A stretch of 64,000 nucleotides of DNA, taken from Flavobacterium sp. Root935 (GTDB lineage: Bacteria > Bacteroidota > Bacteroidia > Flavobacteriales > Flavobacteriaceae). How positions within the stretch are numbered: position 1 is the stretch's first letter; each line of letters begins with the position of its first letter. The position numbers and the translations under genes were made by a program. Under the pieces are notes generated by a model that saw only the letters and a program-made list of their open reading frames with translations, had not been told where the DNA came from and made no database searches. The DNA lies in contig NZ_LMJL01000008.1 in NCBI RefSeq assembly GCF_001429295.1, forward strand, positions 464,682 to 528,681, written 5' to 3'. Positions 9,319 to 18,578 of this stretch are shown here, one piece after another.

Positions 9319-9346
9319 TTCAGCAATTAAAGATAGGCTGAAGACC
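9319..9346 (-). repeat. 28-bp motif, copy A-distal (upstream of susC)
   Basis: Second copy, 174 bp from the proximal one. It directly abuts a perfect hairpin at 9346-9360 (CTCTTA, 3-nt loop, TAAGAG). The same hairpin follows the distal copy upstream of the secreted cyanophycinase gene. Confidence 0.7.
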
Positions 9347-9689
9347 TCTTAAAGTAAGAGATTTTGTTTTTGTGATTGTATTTGCTTTTCCTGAAATCAA
9401 AAGAGACTGATTTTATTTGATGTTAAAAGTAGAAAAAAAAATGAATTAAAAAATAAAAATCACACTTTTAATTAAATTTTATTTACCCTTTTAGTTTTTA
9501 TAATGATTTTTCTTTATAATTTTAAGATTCCTGCCAAATAAAACAAAAAGATTTTCTAAAAATCTAATATTGGAAAACATATTCATTTGAAAAATAGTTT
9601 CCCAATATCAAAATAAATAATTCTAAAAAAGAAGTATGAAAATTGATTGCTTTGTCATTATCTGCGGAATGCTTTAAAAAACAAAAAAA

Positions 9690-11735
9690 TTAATTTGATA
9701 TTATAAATTTAGAACGTTTTACGACTTGGTCTCCCTTTCTGATAGAAAGTAAGTATTGACCCGCTTTTAGATCTGAAACGTTCACATCTAAGCTGTTTTC
9801 ACCAGGATTCCCCTTAACGTTAATTGTTTTTAAAAGCGAAGCATTAAGATCATAAATAGAAACTTGAATATCTTCTTTTTCTGCCACTGCAAAATCAATT
9901 TTAAGGATATCTACAGTCGGATTTGGGTAAATTACTATCGGATTATTCGTCACTTCTATATTTTTAATTTCCTTAAATTTTGCGGTTCCGCCTGAAACAT
10001 TCAATGTATAATCTTCTGTTTCGCCATAAGTATAAGTACCGCAAGAAGATGTAATTGAATTGTAACTTACTATGATCCGCATTCTGATGTTTCCATTTAC
10101 GGCTGATGACGGTATTGTGATTTGAGGTGTTAAAGTGGAGCTGCTAAAAATAGAATATACCTCTTCTCCCGAATCGGTAAATGCACCATTATTATTTAAA
10201 TCAATAAATACTTTCCAGTATAATTTTCTCGTTGCACTAAATCCAGGAGTCAATGTCAAAGTGGTCGCGGTTCCTTTAGAGATGTTAGCTACTTGTGAAG
10301 AAAAATCGGCATAACCTCCATTTGAATTACTTAAATTACTAATACTGCCAATTGCTACTTTTTTAATCCATTCTCTACTGGCATCACTTCCGGCGGAAGA
10401 ACAATAGGTCACTGTACCGCCCCCTCCAGATGTTGTGGTGAAGTTTATCGTTGCTGCTAGAGAAGAACCACTTGTGCAATTGCCATAAACTTCAACATTA
10501 TAAACAGTATTAGTATTTAAACTTGTTAAATTAACTGAAGTTGCTGTTGTAGCGCTAAGTGTTGTCCAAGTTGATGAACTATTTGTCTTATATTTAACAG
10601 TATAATTTGTTGCAGTACCCGCCCAGTTAAGGATTGCAGAATTAGTTGTTATGCTGCCTACAGTTAAATTTGTAGGCATAGGACAGCCTGATGGTGCAGT
10701 ACCTAATGTTTCTGTTAAAGTCCCATTAACTACTTTAATCACTCCATAACTTGCTTTAGATCCTGAAACTGTTGTCCAATCGTTTAAATTTAGTGTGGTA
10801 GACCCTGTACTATCCCCTTCAATTTTGATGATCTTTACTCCTTTTCCGTTATTGTTCCAAGTTAAAGCAGAGCCTGAAGTCACGGTTTCTGGTAACGAAC
10901 TGGTATCAAATTGATAAAAATAAGCATAGTTTGCGCTTGCCGGAGCAAAAACCTTAGCAATGCCATTCTGATCAATACAAACTGCCGTTTTTTCATAAAC
11001 CCCAATTCCTTTTGCATTCAATCCCGCACCCAAATCTTTCCACATTCTGGCAATAAAAGCGGTTTGCCTACCTCTGCGATCCGGATTATTATAATGTGTA
11101 TCAGTAATTACATTAGCCAGTATTGGATTGTTTATAAAATCATTTGCTCCAATGGTCATATCTGAATTATATGGATTGGCCAAGGCTTGAGCTGATGTAA
11201 CACTTGCATTTGCAGCACTATAATAATATTTACCTTGAATAGCGCATCCAGCGCTGGTTCCTCCAACAGGTACTTTCTTTGTGTTTATAAGATAATTTAT
11301 AGCGTCTTCGACCGGAGTATCTTTCCAATAAGATACATAAGTAGCTTGATCTCCACCTGCAATAAATAAAGCTTCAGCATTTCTGATTTTTGTGGCAATT
11401 TCTGCAATACTGGCCTTTGCTCTAGTATCTATTAAAATTGTTTCTACAGAATTTACTGTTCCCAATCCATAGATATAATCATTGTAAGCTCCTGTACCTG
11501 CAGATCTAATGACAACAAAATCACCGCCACCTGATTTTTGTATCATCCATTTTATTGCATCATCATTATCCGTTCCGCCTCCCATTAAACATGTACCTCC
11601 TGTAGTTGTGGTGTTAACATCCGAAGTACTTCCTGTTATCCAGCTTGTATAAGTTTGTGAGTAGGCAAAATTTATTGTGAATAGAAATAATACTATATTC
11701 AAATAATTCTTCTTGATATTGTAAATATTTTTCAT
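9690..11735 (-). CDS. T9SS-secreted multidomain cyanophycinase (S51 + FN3 + GEVED + sorting domain)
   Basis: 681 residues. The signal peptide ends near residue 26 (FAYS-Q). The S51 domain (about 45-345) shows CLMGG, GGDQ (127-130) and the nucleophile elbow GGTSAG with Ser161. A fibronectin type III-like module follows at about 352-440 (PTNLTVGSITTNSAILNW; VEVYG), then a GEVED-type module at about 448-585 (YCSSAGSD; FIDLNNNGAFTD; GETEDYTL). The C-terminal 75 residues form a T9SS type A sorting domain (VIYPNPTVD; LKAGQYLLSI; ending KFIISN). The protein should therefore be exported through T9SS and either released or attached to the surface, where it could attack insoluble cyanophycin granules. 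Its own long leader shares the 28-bp motif pair with the susC leader. The catalytic part is a paralogue of the lipoprotein at 273-1322. Confidence 0.88.
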   Translation of the reverse strand: MKNIYNIKKNYLNIVLFLFTINFAYSQTYTSWITGSTSDVNTTTTGGTCLMGGGTDNDDAIKWMIQKSGGGDFVVIRSAGTGAYNDYIYGLGTVNSVETILIDTRAKASIAEIATKIRNAEALFIAGGDQATYVSYWKDTPVEDAINYLINTKKVPVGGTSAGCAIQGKYYYSAANASVTSAQALANPYNSDMTIGANDFINNPILANVITDTHYNNPDRRGRQTAFIARMWKDLGAGLNAKGIGVYEKTAVCIDQNGIAKVFAPASANYAYFYQFDTSSLPETVTSGSALTWNNNGKGVKIIKIEGDSTGSTTLNLNDWTTVSGSKASYGVIKVVNGTLTETLGTAPSGCPMPTNLTVGSITTNSAILNWAGTATNYTVKYKTNSSSTWTTLSATTATSVNLTSLNTNTVYNVEVYGNCTSGSSLAATINFTTTSGGGGTVTYCSSAGSDASREWIKKVAIGSISNLSNSNGGYADFSSQVANISKGTATTLTLTPGFSATRKLYWKVFIDLNNNGAFTDSGEEVYSIFSSSTLTPQITIPSSAVNGNIRMRIIVSYNSITSSCGTYTYGETEDYTLNVSGGTAKFKEIKNIEVTNNPIVIYPNPTVDILKIDFAVAEKEDIQVSIYDLNASLLKTINVKGNPGENSLDVNVSDLKAGQYLLSIRKGDQVVKRSKFIISN

Positions 11736-11978
11736 AATATGTTTTTTGTTTAATGTTAAAATTTAAAAACTAACAATAGTCCTAAAATCGCAAATTATAC
11801 TGTTGCAACATGTTTAAAACATATTACAACAATGTTTACAGAATTTTAAATGCTATTGAAAATTGTATTTTCCAATCTTTTAAAAATTAATAAAATGGAA
11901 TATTAGTTTTCAATACAATTTCCAAAGTAGAAAGTAGAAATTAATATATTGAAAACTTTAAGTATGAAGAAAGCTATT

Positions 11979-12006
11979 TTCAACAATTGAATATTGGCTG
12001 CAACCC
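11979..12006 (-). repeat. 28-bp motif, copy B-proximal (upstream of secreted cyanophycinase)
   Basis: Third copy, 244 nt upstream of the gene start. Its flank (about 12000-12033, ending GATTTGCAATCAATACA) is nearly identical to that of the proximal copy before susC. Confidence 0.7.
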
Positions 12007-12146
12007 TTTTAAATAAAGTGATTTGCAATCAATACAAACGAGTGCTAAGTTATTATAGTTCATTTTTTGTAGTTGAGAAAATTAAAAATAAAATAACTAA
12101 ATTGTAAACGAGAAGCTTTTAAAAGCAAAGGTCCGTAACAATTTTC

Positions 12147-12174
12147 TTCAACAATTAAAAATAGGCTGAAGACC
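12147..12174 (-). repeat. 28-bp motif, copy B-distal (upstream of secreted cyanophycinase)
   Basis: Fourth copy. GGCTGAAGACC and the following hairpin (12174-12188) are identical to the distal copy before susC, so the order and the approximate spacing of the pair are preserved at both genes. Confidence 0.7.
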
Positions 12175-12546
12175 TCTTAAAGTAAGAGATTTAGTTTTTA
12201 AAATTTTATTTATTTTCCTAGAAATCAAAACAGTAGATTTTATTTAACCAAAAATATAAAAAAAAATGATTCAATAAAATAAAATTTACAAATTCATTAA
12301 ACTTAATTCATCAATTATTATTTTTATATAAATTAAATGCACATAAAATCAAAATTTATTGAATAAATAAAAATTTATCATGAGTTTAAAATTGATTTAA
12401 TGGAGCTTTAAAAAATATTTAAACTATTCTAACACACGTGTAAATTGGACTCGAAATCAGGAAAATCAGGAAAGGAAATTTATCGTTCGAAAGAGGTAAT
12501 CTGCAGGAAATCTATCGGTATGCGCTGTATTTGTTAATACCCAATC

Positions 12547-13170
12547 TTATATTTTTTGACCTGCCGATTTGATTTCTTTAAAATCCTCATAGTTGGTAAA
12601 GTACTCCAATGCCAAAACTAATAGTATTGCGCTTGCATTATATACTTTTTGCATTATGACTGCCAAACCCAAATAACCAAATCCAAATAGAAAAAAGAAA
12701 CAGTAAAAGGTCAACAAGCATAAAATACAGCAGAATTTAAGGAAATGAAGTTTTGACTTTAGAATATATATCGTAATTGTAAAGAGACCAAACAATGTTA
12801 AAACGATCGATATGGTTCCCAGATCATGCAAGGGCGTTGCAATTAAGAAAATAAATACTATGTTAACGATGCCAATAAATTTTAAAATTTTGGCCCATTG
12901 TACAGAAGGTATTTTTTTTGACATATTAATAAAAAAAATCCCATAACCCGCCGAGTGGAATGCCATCGCAATAACTGCCCAGATCCTGCCGGGATTTTCT
13001 GAACCATTTATCGCTTTTGCAGCAAATAAATTGCTTACGAAATTTTTTGACCAGCCAAACCCTATGGAATTCTTGTCAAACAATGAGCCGCCAGGATAAA
13101 GTGAGGCCGCTATTACCATCAAAATCAAGGAAATGGACAGACATAGTAAAACCGAATATTTTTTAACCAT
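12547..13170 (-). CDS. DUF998-like integral membrane protein
   Basis: 207 residues with about six hydrophobic segments (near 7-25, 64-82, 93-112, 115-135, 141-166 and 170-188). The pattern LYPGGSLFD followed by NFVSNLFAAKA, and a later TPLHDLGT segment, resembles DUF998-type membrane proteins. Their biochemical role is not established and nothing here assigns a substrate. It lies 141 nt downstream of the membrane AraC regulator gene on the same strand and could be read from that transcript. No signal peptide separate from the first membrane segment is visible. Confidence 0.5.
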   Translation of the reverse strand: MVKKYSVLLCLSISLILMVIAASLYPGGSLFDKNSIGFGWSKNFVSNLFAAKAINGSENPGRIWAVIAMAFHSAGYGIFFINMSKKIPSVQWAKILKFIGIVNIVFIFLIATPLHDLGTISIVLTLFGLFTITIYILKSKLHFLKFCCILCLLTFYCFFFLFGFGYLGLAVIMQKVYNASAILLVLALEYFTNYEDFKEIKSAGQKI

Positions 13171-13310
13171 CTTCTTAATTGTTCAATTTTCCAACTCTCG
13201 ACTAATTCATATGTAAACAAAAATACAGAAAAAACTAAAGCTGTATTTTTTCTAAAAAAATTAAACTTCGAAGTAATAATTCTAAAATACTGCAAAACAA
13301 CAGAGTTCTT

Positions 13311-14498
13311 CTAAGTCGTTAAAACTTCTGCCGCAATTAAATTCAGGTATTCTCTAGGCGTGTATGTAGTTATCTCTTTAAAATATCTGTTAAAGGATGA
13401 TTTAGAATTAAAACCAGATTCATACGCCAATTCCAAAATAGTAATACTGCTATTTTTTTCTGATAAACTTTTAAGTTTTTCTTTTACATATTCGATTCTG
13501 TATTCATTTATGAAAGTATAAAAAGACTTATTTACAAAATGATTTAATGTCTCACTTATATGATATTTATTGACGTTCGTAAGTTTTGCAAGCTTATCAA
13601 GCGTGAGTTCGCTGTCCATATAGTACTGCTCCTTTTCCATTGCTTTTTCGAGTCTCAGCAGTATCTTAAACATTTCACTCTGGCTTAATATTTCTTTTCT
13701 CTTTTGAAGTACGGATATCTCTCTTTCTTCTCTCTGAATATTTTCAATCGGATCCAATACAAAATTACTTACACTGCTTGGCTCCATTTCAGTAGTAATC
13801 TCATCACCATTGTAATTTCCAGAAGATAAAAGCATTTCAGTTCCTGTTACTGCCCCATATTTATAATTTATTATTCTAATTGTAATGACAATAAGAAGAG
13901 TATAAATTATAGATCGGCACAAATAATTTGAAGAGTCGAAGAAAGAGTTGAAAATTACAAACAAGACTCCTAAAACCCCAACACATAAAAAAAGAGAAGC
14001 AAGCTGGACAACTAACTTTTTCTCCTGACTGTTTCTTGGCAGCTTATTCATCGCCAGGTAAATGATGCCGCATGAAAAAATAATATCCAGTGGAAGCAGT
14101 GTGTAAAGACTAATTGTATTGTACCAGTACAGCACTAAATAAGCTTTTGGCGATGTTACTGATAAAACACAAACAGTAGAAAAATAACCTATAGCACCGA
14201 TAATAAACGGAATAAAAAGATACCATTTTGAAGCAGTTACGAATTCAGGACGGATTGTTTTTAAGGTATAGAGGTACAATAATGGAATGTAGCAGAACCC
14301 GATAAAGGTATTCATCATATTTAAAACCTGCTGATCCTCCACAAAAGTAAAAATGAAAAATTTTATAGAAAGATGCAGCCCAATGCATACTACGAGAGAT
14401 ATCAGCAAATCATCTGCATTTTTTCTGTACCTGCTTCTTAAAAGTAATACTGCGGCTAAAAGAGCCTGAAAAATTCCTATTGCAATAATGTATTTCAT
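13311..14498 (-). CDS. Membrane-anchored AraC-family transcriptional regulator
   Basis: 395 residues. About seven transmembrane segments fill residues 1-215, followed by a polar linker (about 220-290) and a C-terminal AraC/XylS helix-turn-helix domain (about 295-390: LTLDKLAKLTNVNKYHISE for the first helix pair, LAYESGFNSKSSFNRYFKE for the second). This layout is common in Bacteroidota and implies sensing in or at the inner membrane, with DNA binding on the cytoplasmic side. The gene is divergent from the TonB-receptor/phosphatase pair across a 219-bp intergenic region, so that pair is the most likely target. The ligand cannot be read from the sequence. Confidence 0.85.
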   Translation of the reverse strand: MKYIIAIGIFQALLAAVLLLRSRYRKNADDLLISLVVCIGLHLSIKFFIFTFVEDQQVLNMMNTFIGFCYIPLLYLYTLKTIRPEFVTASKWYLFIPFIIGAIGYFSTVCVLSVTSPKAYLVLYWYNTISLYTLLPLDIIFSCGIIYLAMNKLPRNSQEKKLVVQLASLFLCVGVLGVLFVIFNSFFDSSNYLCRSIIYTLLIVITIRIINYKYGAVTGTEMLLSSGNYNGDEITTEMEPSSVSNFVLDPIENIQREEREISVLQKRKEILSQSEMFKILLRLEKAMEKEQYYMDSELTLDKLAKLTNVNKYHISETLNHFVNKSFYTFINEYRIEYVKEKLKSLSEKNSSITILELAYESGFNSKSSFNRYFKEITTYTPREYLNLIAAEVLTT

Positions 14499-14717
14499 CT
14501 TAAAATCTTTGTGCTAAAGTACCATGAGGCTGTTAATTTAATGTTTATTAAATGCGAAATAATTGATTCATAACAATTTAATAACAAAAATTAAAACATT
14601 AAAAATGAACATCTTACAACCTAATCAAAAGATTGACACTTTCTAAAAGTAGTTCTAGTTCGACAAAGTCGTTTCCTAGTTTAAATCGAAGCAATCTTTG
14701 CAGAAAAACTACAAAAC

Positions 14718-17621
14718 ATGATACCTAAAATTATTTTAAAATCTTTGTTTAAAAAGGAAAAGATATTTAAAAAAATACTTTTCACTGCTGCACTAACAAT
14801 TGGTTCTATCGTATCGAATAATGCACAGACCATAAAAGGAGTTGTTACAAGCGATGCAGGAACACTGCCTACAGCCAACATTTCTGGAAAAACATTTAAT
14901 AACTCGGCAGTTTCAGATCTGCAGGGTGCTTTCACCCTTACAGCACCGACCGAAGGAGAAGCTGTTATTGAGATCAGCTATATTGGATTTGAAACAAAAT
15001 CGATAACTGTAAATCTGGCAAAAGGAATAAATGATTTGGGGCTGATTCAAATGACACCAGACGGCTCAGCAGCACTAAAAGAAATTGTGGTAAAAGGAAC
15101 AATGGCTCCTTCTCAGGCAAAAGCTTACAGCATCAAGAAAAATTCGCTTGCCATAATGGATGTAATGGCGGCCGATGCTATTGGTAAATTACCAGATCGT
15201 AATGCCGCCGAAGCGGTACAGCGTATGCAGGGTGTTGCCGTAGCACGTTATCATGGAGAGGCCGATCAGGCAACGGTCAGGGGAACTCCTTTTGCGTGGA
15301 CTTCTACACTCTTTAACGGAAATCGTCTTCCGAGTTCTAATGTTATGGGAAATCGTTCATCAGTTTTAGATGCCGTTCCTTCAGAAATGATTCAATATGT
15401 TCAGGTTGCCAAAGCTGTTACCCCAGATATGGAAGGTGACGCTATTGGAGGATCCATCAATTTTATTACACGCACAGCTCCATCAAAACGTGTTTTGAAT
15501 GTCAGCGCGGCCGGAGGTTACAATACATTCAGCGAAAATGGTACTTACAATGCTTCTGTAACTTACGGAGACCGATTCTTTAATAATAAATTGGGAGTAA
15601 TTGTTTCTGGGGCAATCTGGAGCAGACAATGGGGATCTGATGAATTTGCTGCAACTTATAATACCGGTGCGACTGTTGTTGAACAGAAAAAATCTCTTAA
15701 TACCGTTCTTTTTAAACGCTATATGGGAGAGCGTGAAACGAAAGGATTAAATGTAGGTGCTGAATATAAACTTACTCCATCTGATAAAATATTCTTCAGG
15801 GGGATGGCAAATAAATTTGATGACATTCGTCCTGTTTATGAATCTTATATTGATTATACTAATTCTCGTTTTCAATACAATTATAGATACTCGCACTACC
15901 AAACTGCTTTAAATGGTTTTGAAGTTGGTGGTGAACATCAAATGAGTGAAAAATTTAAAATAGACTGGAGCTACAGCAATCATAAATCAGAATATTACTT
16001 AGATACTCCTCCAACTTCAGGCAACAAAGGACTTCCTATTGCTACTTTCCGCCAGAAAATAACAGGCGGTTTCAATGATCTTTCCAGTGATGGAAAACGT
16101 TACTGGGGATTTGATTCTCCAAACGGAGTCGGCGGTACCGTAGATCACTTCGAAACTGGTATTGCAAATACAAACGAAGTGATGGATCCTTCAAAACTAT
16201 TATTAAACCAACTTGTAATTGCGCAGCTTGATAACAGTGAGAGAGACCAGATCGGGCAAATTAATTTAAAAGTAGAAGCCAGTTCCAAAGTAAACCTGAA
16301 ATTCGGTGCAAAATACCGTCATAAAGACAGAACAAACACTTACGGATCTAATTTTGTTTATCTGCCTGGAGCAGCTGTCGGAATTCCAAATTCGCCTGCT
16401 TTAGTGCCACTTTCAGCATTGCAGACTACTAATTTCCCTAACGGAAGCAAATTTTTTGGAAACATGAATGGTGATTTCAGCCAGTTCATCGTAAAACCAT
16501 TGACTAAAGATCAGTTGTTTAATATGTACGGACAATCTTTCCAGACTGCTAACGGATTTATGGATTTTACATCCAAAACAAATGCAACTTCTTTTTATAC
16601 AGGTGATGAAAATGTAATTGCAGGTTACGCAATGGCAGAAATCGATGCAACAGATAACCTAAAGATAGTTGGAGGTCTACGTAATGAGTATACTGCTATG
16701 ACTTTAAACGGAACTAAAGCTACTACTGAAGGAACTCCTGCAGTAATAACGCTGAGTCCGTCTGTGGTCGAGAATAATTATAATTCGTTTCTTCCAATGC
16801 TTCATTTAAAATATAAATTAAGCGACAAATCAAATCTTCGTGCCGCATACACCCGCACATTTGTCCGTCCGAATTTTGGAGACATGACACCTGGAAGTTC
16901 CACAAATACAACAGCTTCTCCTATGACTATTACACAAGGAAATCCTGATCTAAAGCCAACATTCAGTAATAATTTTGACGTAATGGGAGAATACTATTTT
17001 GATAATGTGGGAATTCTTTCAGGAGGTGTATTTTACAAAAATATTACAGATGTGGTATTTACAGATGTAAGTATGCAGAACATTGACGGAAATGATTATT
17101 TGATTACTCAGGCAAAAAACCTAAACAAAGCATCTTTAGTAGGATTTGAAGCTGGAATTAATAAAAGGTTTGATTTCCTTAATGGATTCTGGAGCGGTTT
17201 CGGAGTAGAATTTAATTACACTTATTTAGACTCAAAAACCGATGTGCCGCGTGTTAACGGAACAAATACTTTCAATGACAAAACAAGTCTTCCTAACCAG
17301 TCTAAGAATCTTTTCAATGCTATTTTATTTTATGAAAGAAATGGCGTAATGGTTCGTCTTGCAGGCAATTACCGCGGCAATTCTGTAGAAACCATAAATC
17401 AGCAATTAGGTCCTGATTATTACATCTGGTCCGATTCTAATTTCACAATTGATGCTTCTGCAACTGTCAATATCAATAAAAAACTTAAAGTATTTATTGA
17501 GTTAAACAACCTTAGTGATTCACCAGTAAAAATGTATATGGGGAATGATAAACGCCGTGTTACTTCGCAGGAATGGTACGGAAGCCGAGGACAGGCAGGT
17601 CTGCGTTATGACATATTTTAA
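14718..17621 (+). CDS. TonB-dependent receptor (TonB-Xanth-Caul-like type)
   Basis: 967 residues. The N-region is long and basic before the hydrophobic signal core (cleavage near NNA-Q, residue 36). A CarboxypepD-regulatory-like domain lies at about 38-112 and the plug at about 128-255 (KLPDRNAAEAVQRMQGV; GDAIGGSINFITRTA), followed by a 22-strand-type barrel that ends in GLRYDIF. The KLPDRNAAEA block is characteristic of the receptor subfamily known as TonB-Xanth-Caul, which lacks a SusD partner, and indeed no SusD gene is present. The phosphatase gene follows after 26 nt. The substrate is unknown; coupling to a secreted phosphatase suggests a phosphorylated ligand. The start is the only Met upstream of the signal core. 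Confidence 0.87.
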   Translation: MIPKIILKSLFKKEKIFKKILFTAALTIGSIVSNNAQTIKGVVTSDAGTLPTANISGKTFNNSAVSDLQGAFTLTAPTEGEAVIEISYIGFETKSITVNLAKGINDLGLIQMTPDGSAALKEIVVKGTMAPSQAKAYSIKKNSLAIMDVMAADAIGKLPDRNAAEAVQRMQGVAVARYHGEADQATVRGTPFAWTSTLFNGNRLPSSNVMGNRSSVLDAVPSEMIQYVQVAKAVTPDMEGDAIGGSINFITRTAPSKRVLNVSAAGGYNTFSENGTYNASVTYGDRFFNNKLGVIVSGAIWSRQWGSDEFAATYNTGATVVEQKKSLNTVLFKRYMGERETKGLNVGAEYKLTPSDKIFFRGMANKFDDIRPVYESYIDYTNSRFQYNYRYSHYQTALNGFEVGGEHQMSEKFKIDWSYSNHKSEYYLDTPPTSGNKGLPIATFRQKITGGFNDLSSDGKRYWGFDSPNGVGGTVDHFETGIANTNEVMDPSKLLLNQLVIAQLDNSERDQIGQINLKVEASSKVNLKFGAKYRHKDRTNTYGSNFVYLPGAAVGIPNSPALVPLSALQTTNFPNGSKFFGNMNGDFSQFIVKPLTKDQLFNMYGQSFQTANGFMDFTSKTNATSFYTGDENVIAGYAMAEIDATDNLKIVGGLRNEYTAMTLNGTKATTEGTPAVITLSPSVVENNYNSFLPMLHLKYKLSDKSNLRAAYTRTFVRPNFGDMTPGSSTNTTASPMTITQGNPDLKPTFSNNFDVMGEYYFDNVGILSGGVFYKNITDVVFTDVSMQNIDGNDYLITQAKNLNKASLVGFEAGINKRFDFLNGFWSGFGVEFNYTYLDSKTDVPRVNGTNTFNDKTSLPNQSKNLFNAILFYERNGVMVRLAGNYRGNSVETINQQLGPDYYIWSDSNFTIDASATVNINKKLKVFIELNNLSDSPVKMYMGNDKRRVTSQEWYGSRGQAGLRYDIF

Positions 17622-17647
17622 AAACAAATAAATTAATCAATATAAAA

Positions 17648-18463
17648 ATGAAAAAGACAATTATTATAGCTGCAATTTTAGTACAGACATTAGCAAATGC
17701 TCAGCTTACTGACAGTATTAAAAGACTCGTTCCTGTAAAAGGTGCATTAAATTTTAGAGATGTAGGCGGATACAAAACTACAGATGGAAAAGAAGTTGTT
17801 TGGGAAAAAGTATTTAGAAGTGCTGGAATTGATAAATTGACAAATGAAGATCTAGCGCTTTTGGATAAAAAGAAAATCCATACAGTAGTTGACTTCAGAG
17901 GCGTTGCAGAATCTAAAGCAGCTCCAGACCGTTTACCTCAAAATACAGATTACACTTTAAGCCCAGCAGGAAGTGACAGTATTCCAAATCCTGCTCAAAT
18001 GGTTAAACTTTTAAAAGAAGGAGGTTTTCTTGAAAAATTTTATGGGATTGATGCTGTGAAATACAGCGGAGACAGGTTCCGTCCGTTATTTGTAAAATTA
18101 TTAACTGCTGATAAAAAAGAAGCCGTAATGTACCACTGCACCGGCGGACGTGATCGTACCGGTATGGCAACTGCCTTATTTTTGTATGTTTTAAACGTTC
18201 CTGAGAAAACCATCGAAGAAGATTATATGGCATCTAATGTATATCTTAAGAAAATGAACAACGGAATGATGGCTCCGCTTGCAAAAATGAGCGGTTTGAC
18301 TGAAGCACAGGTAGAAAATGAAATGGCATTAAAACCAGAACTTATCCGTTCGTTTTTTGGAGGCATTAAAACGCAATACGGAAGTATAGAAAACTTTTTA
18401 CAGCAGGAAATGGGAATCGGACCTAAGGAAATAAACATTCTAAGAAAAAAATATACTAAATAA
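17648..18463 (+). CDS. Secreted tyrosine-phosphatase-like enzyme (Y_phosphatase3 / MptpB-LipA type)
   Basis: 271 residues with a signal peptide ending near residue 18 (ANA-Q). NFRDVGG (35-41) and VDFRG (81-85) are the N-terminal landmarks of the Y_phosphatase3 family. The P-loop HCTGGRDRTG gives Cys164 as nucleophile and Arg170 as phosphate-binding residue (CX5R). Most relatives have Lys where this one has the first Arg of the loop (GKDRTG to GRDRTG). Characterised relatives are dual- or triple-specificity phosphatases, some acting on phosphoinositides. The protein is exported, so it should act on extracellular or periplasmic phosphorylated compounds supplied with or to the adjacent TonB receptor. 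A strong terminator follows it. Confidence 0.85.
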   Translation: MKKTIIIAAILVQTLANAQLTDSIKRLVPVKGALNFRDVGGYKTTDGKEVVWEKVFRSAGIDKLTNEDLALLDKKKIHTVVDFRGVAESKAAPDRLPQNTDYTLSPAGSDSIPNPAQMVKLLKEGGFLEKFYGIDAVKYSGDRFRPLFVKLLTADKKEAVMYHCTGGRDRTGMATALFLYVLNVPEKTIEEDYMASNVYLKKMNNGMMAPLAKMSGLTEAQVENEMALKPELIRSFFGGIKTQYGSIENFLQQEMGIGPKEINILRKKYTK

Positions 18464-18484
18464 TAATTTCAGGTTGTTGTTTTT

Positions 18485-18514
18485 AAAAGCGATTGATTTT
18501 TCAATCGCTTTTTT
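18485..18514 (+). terminator. Rho-independent terminator of the TonB receptor-phosphatase operon
   Basis: A 12-bp perfect stem (AAAAGCGATTGA / TCAATCGCTTTT) with a TTTT loop and a trailing T run, 22 nt after the phosphatase stop codon. Confidence 0.85.
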
Positions 18515-18578
18515 GCTTGTATATTTTTTGCCGCAAAAATTCAGGTAGTTTTTAGAGATATTTTACTAGTCTCTTTTT

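Larger units (their letters stand above)
9043..9689. other. Intergenic leader region of susC (647 bp)
   Basis: No coding sequence was seen. The half nearer susC holds two copies of the 28-bp motif (listed separately) and a perfect 6-bp hairpin at 9346-9360. This part is related over roughly 220 bp to the leader of the secreted cyanophycinase gene at about 11979-12195. The rest (about 9375-9689) is very AT-rich and holds nothing I can support. Confidence 0.6.
11736..12546. other. Intergenic leader region of the secreted cyanophycinase gene (811 bp)
   Basis: No gene was seen. It contains two copies of the 28-bp motif at 11979 and 12147 (168 bp apart) and a hairpin at 12174-12188 identical to that in the susC leader. 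The part distal to about 12200 is AT-rich sequence with no feature I can support. Confidence 0.6.
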
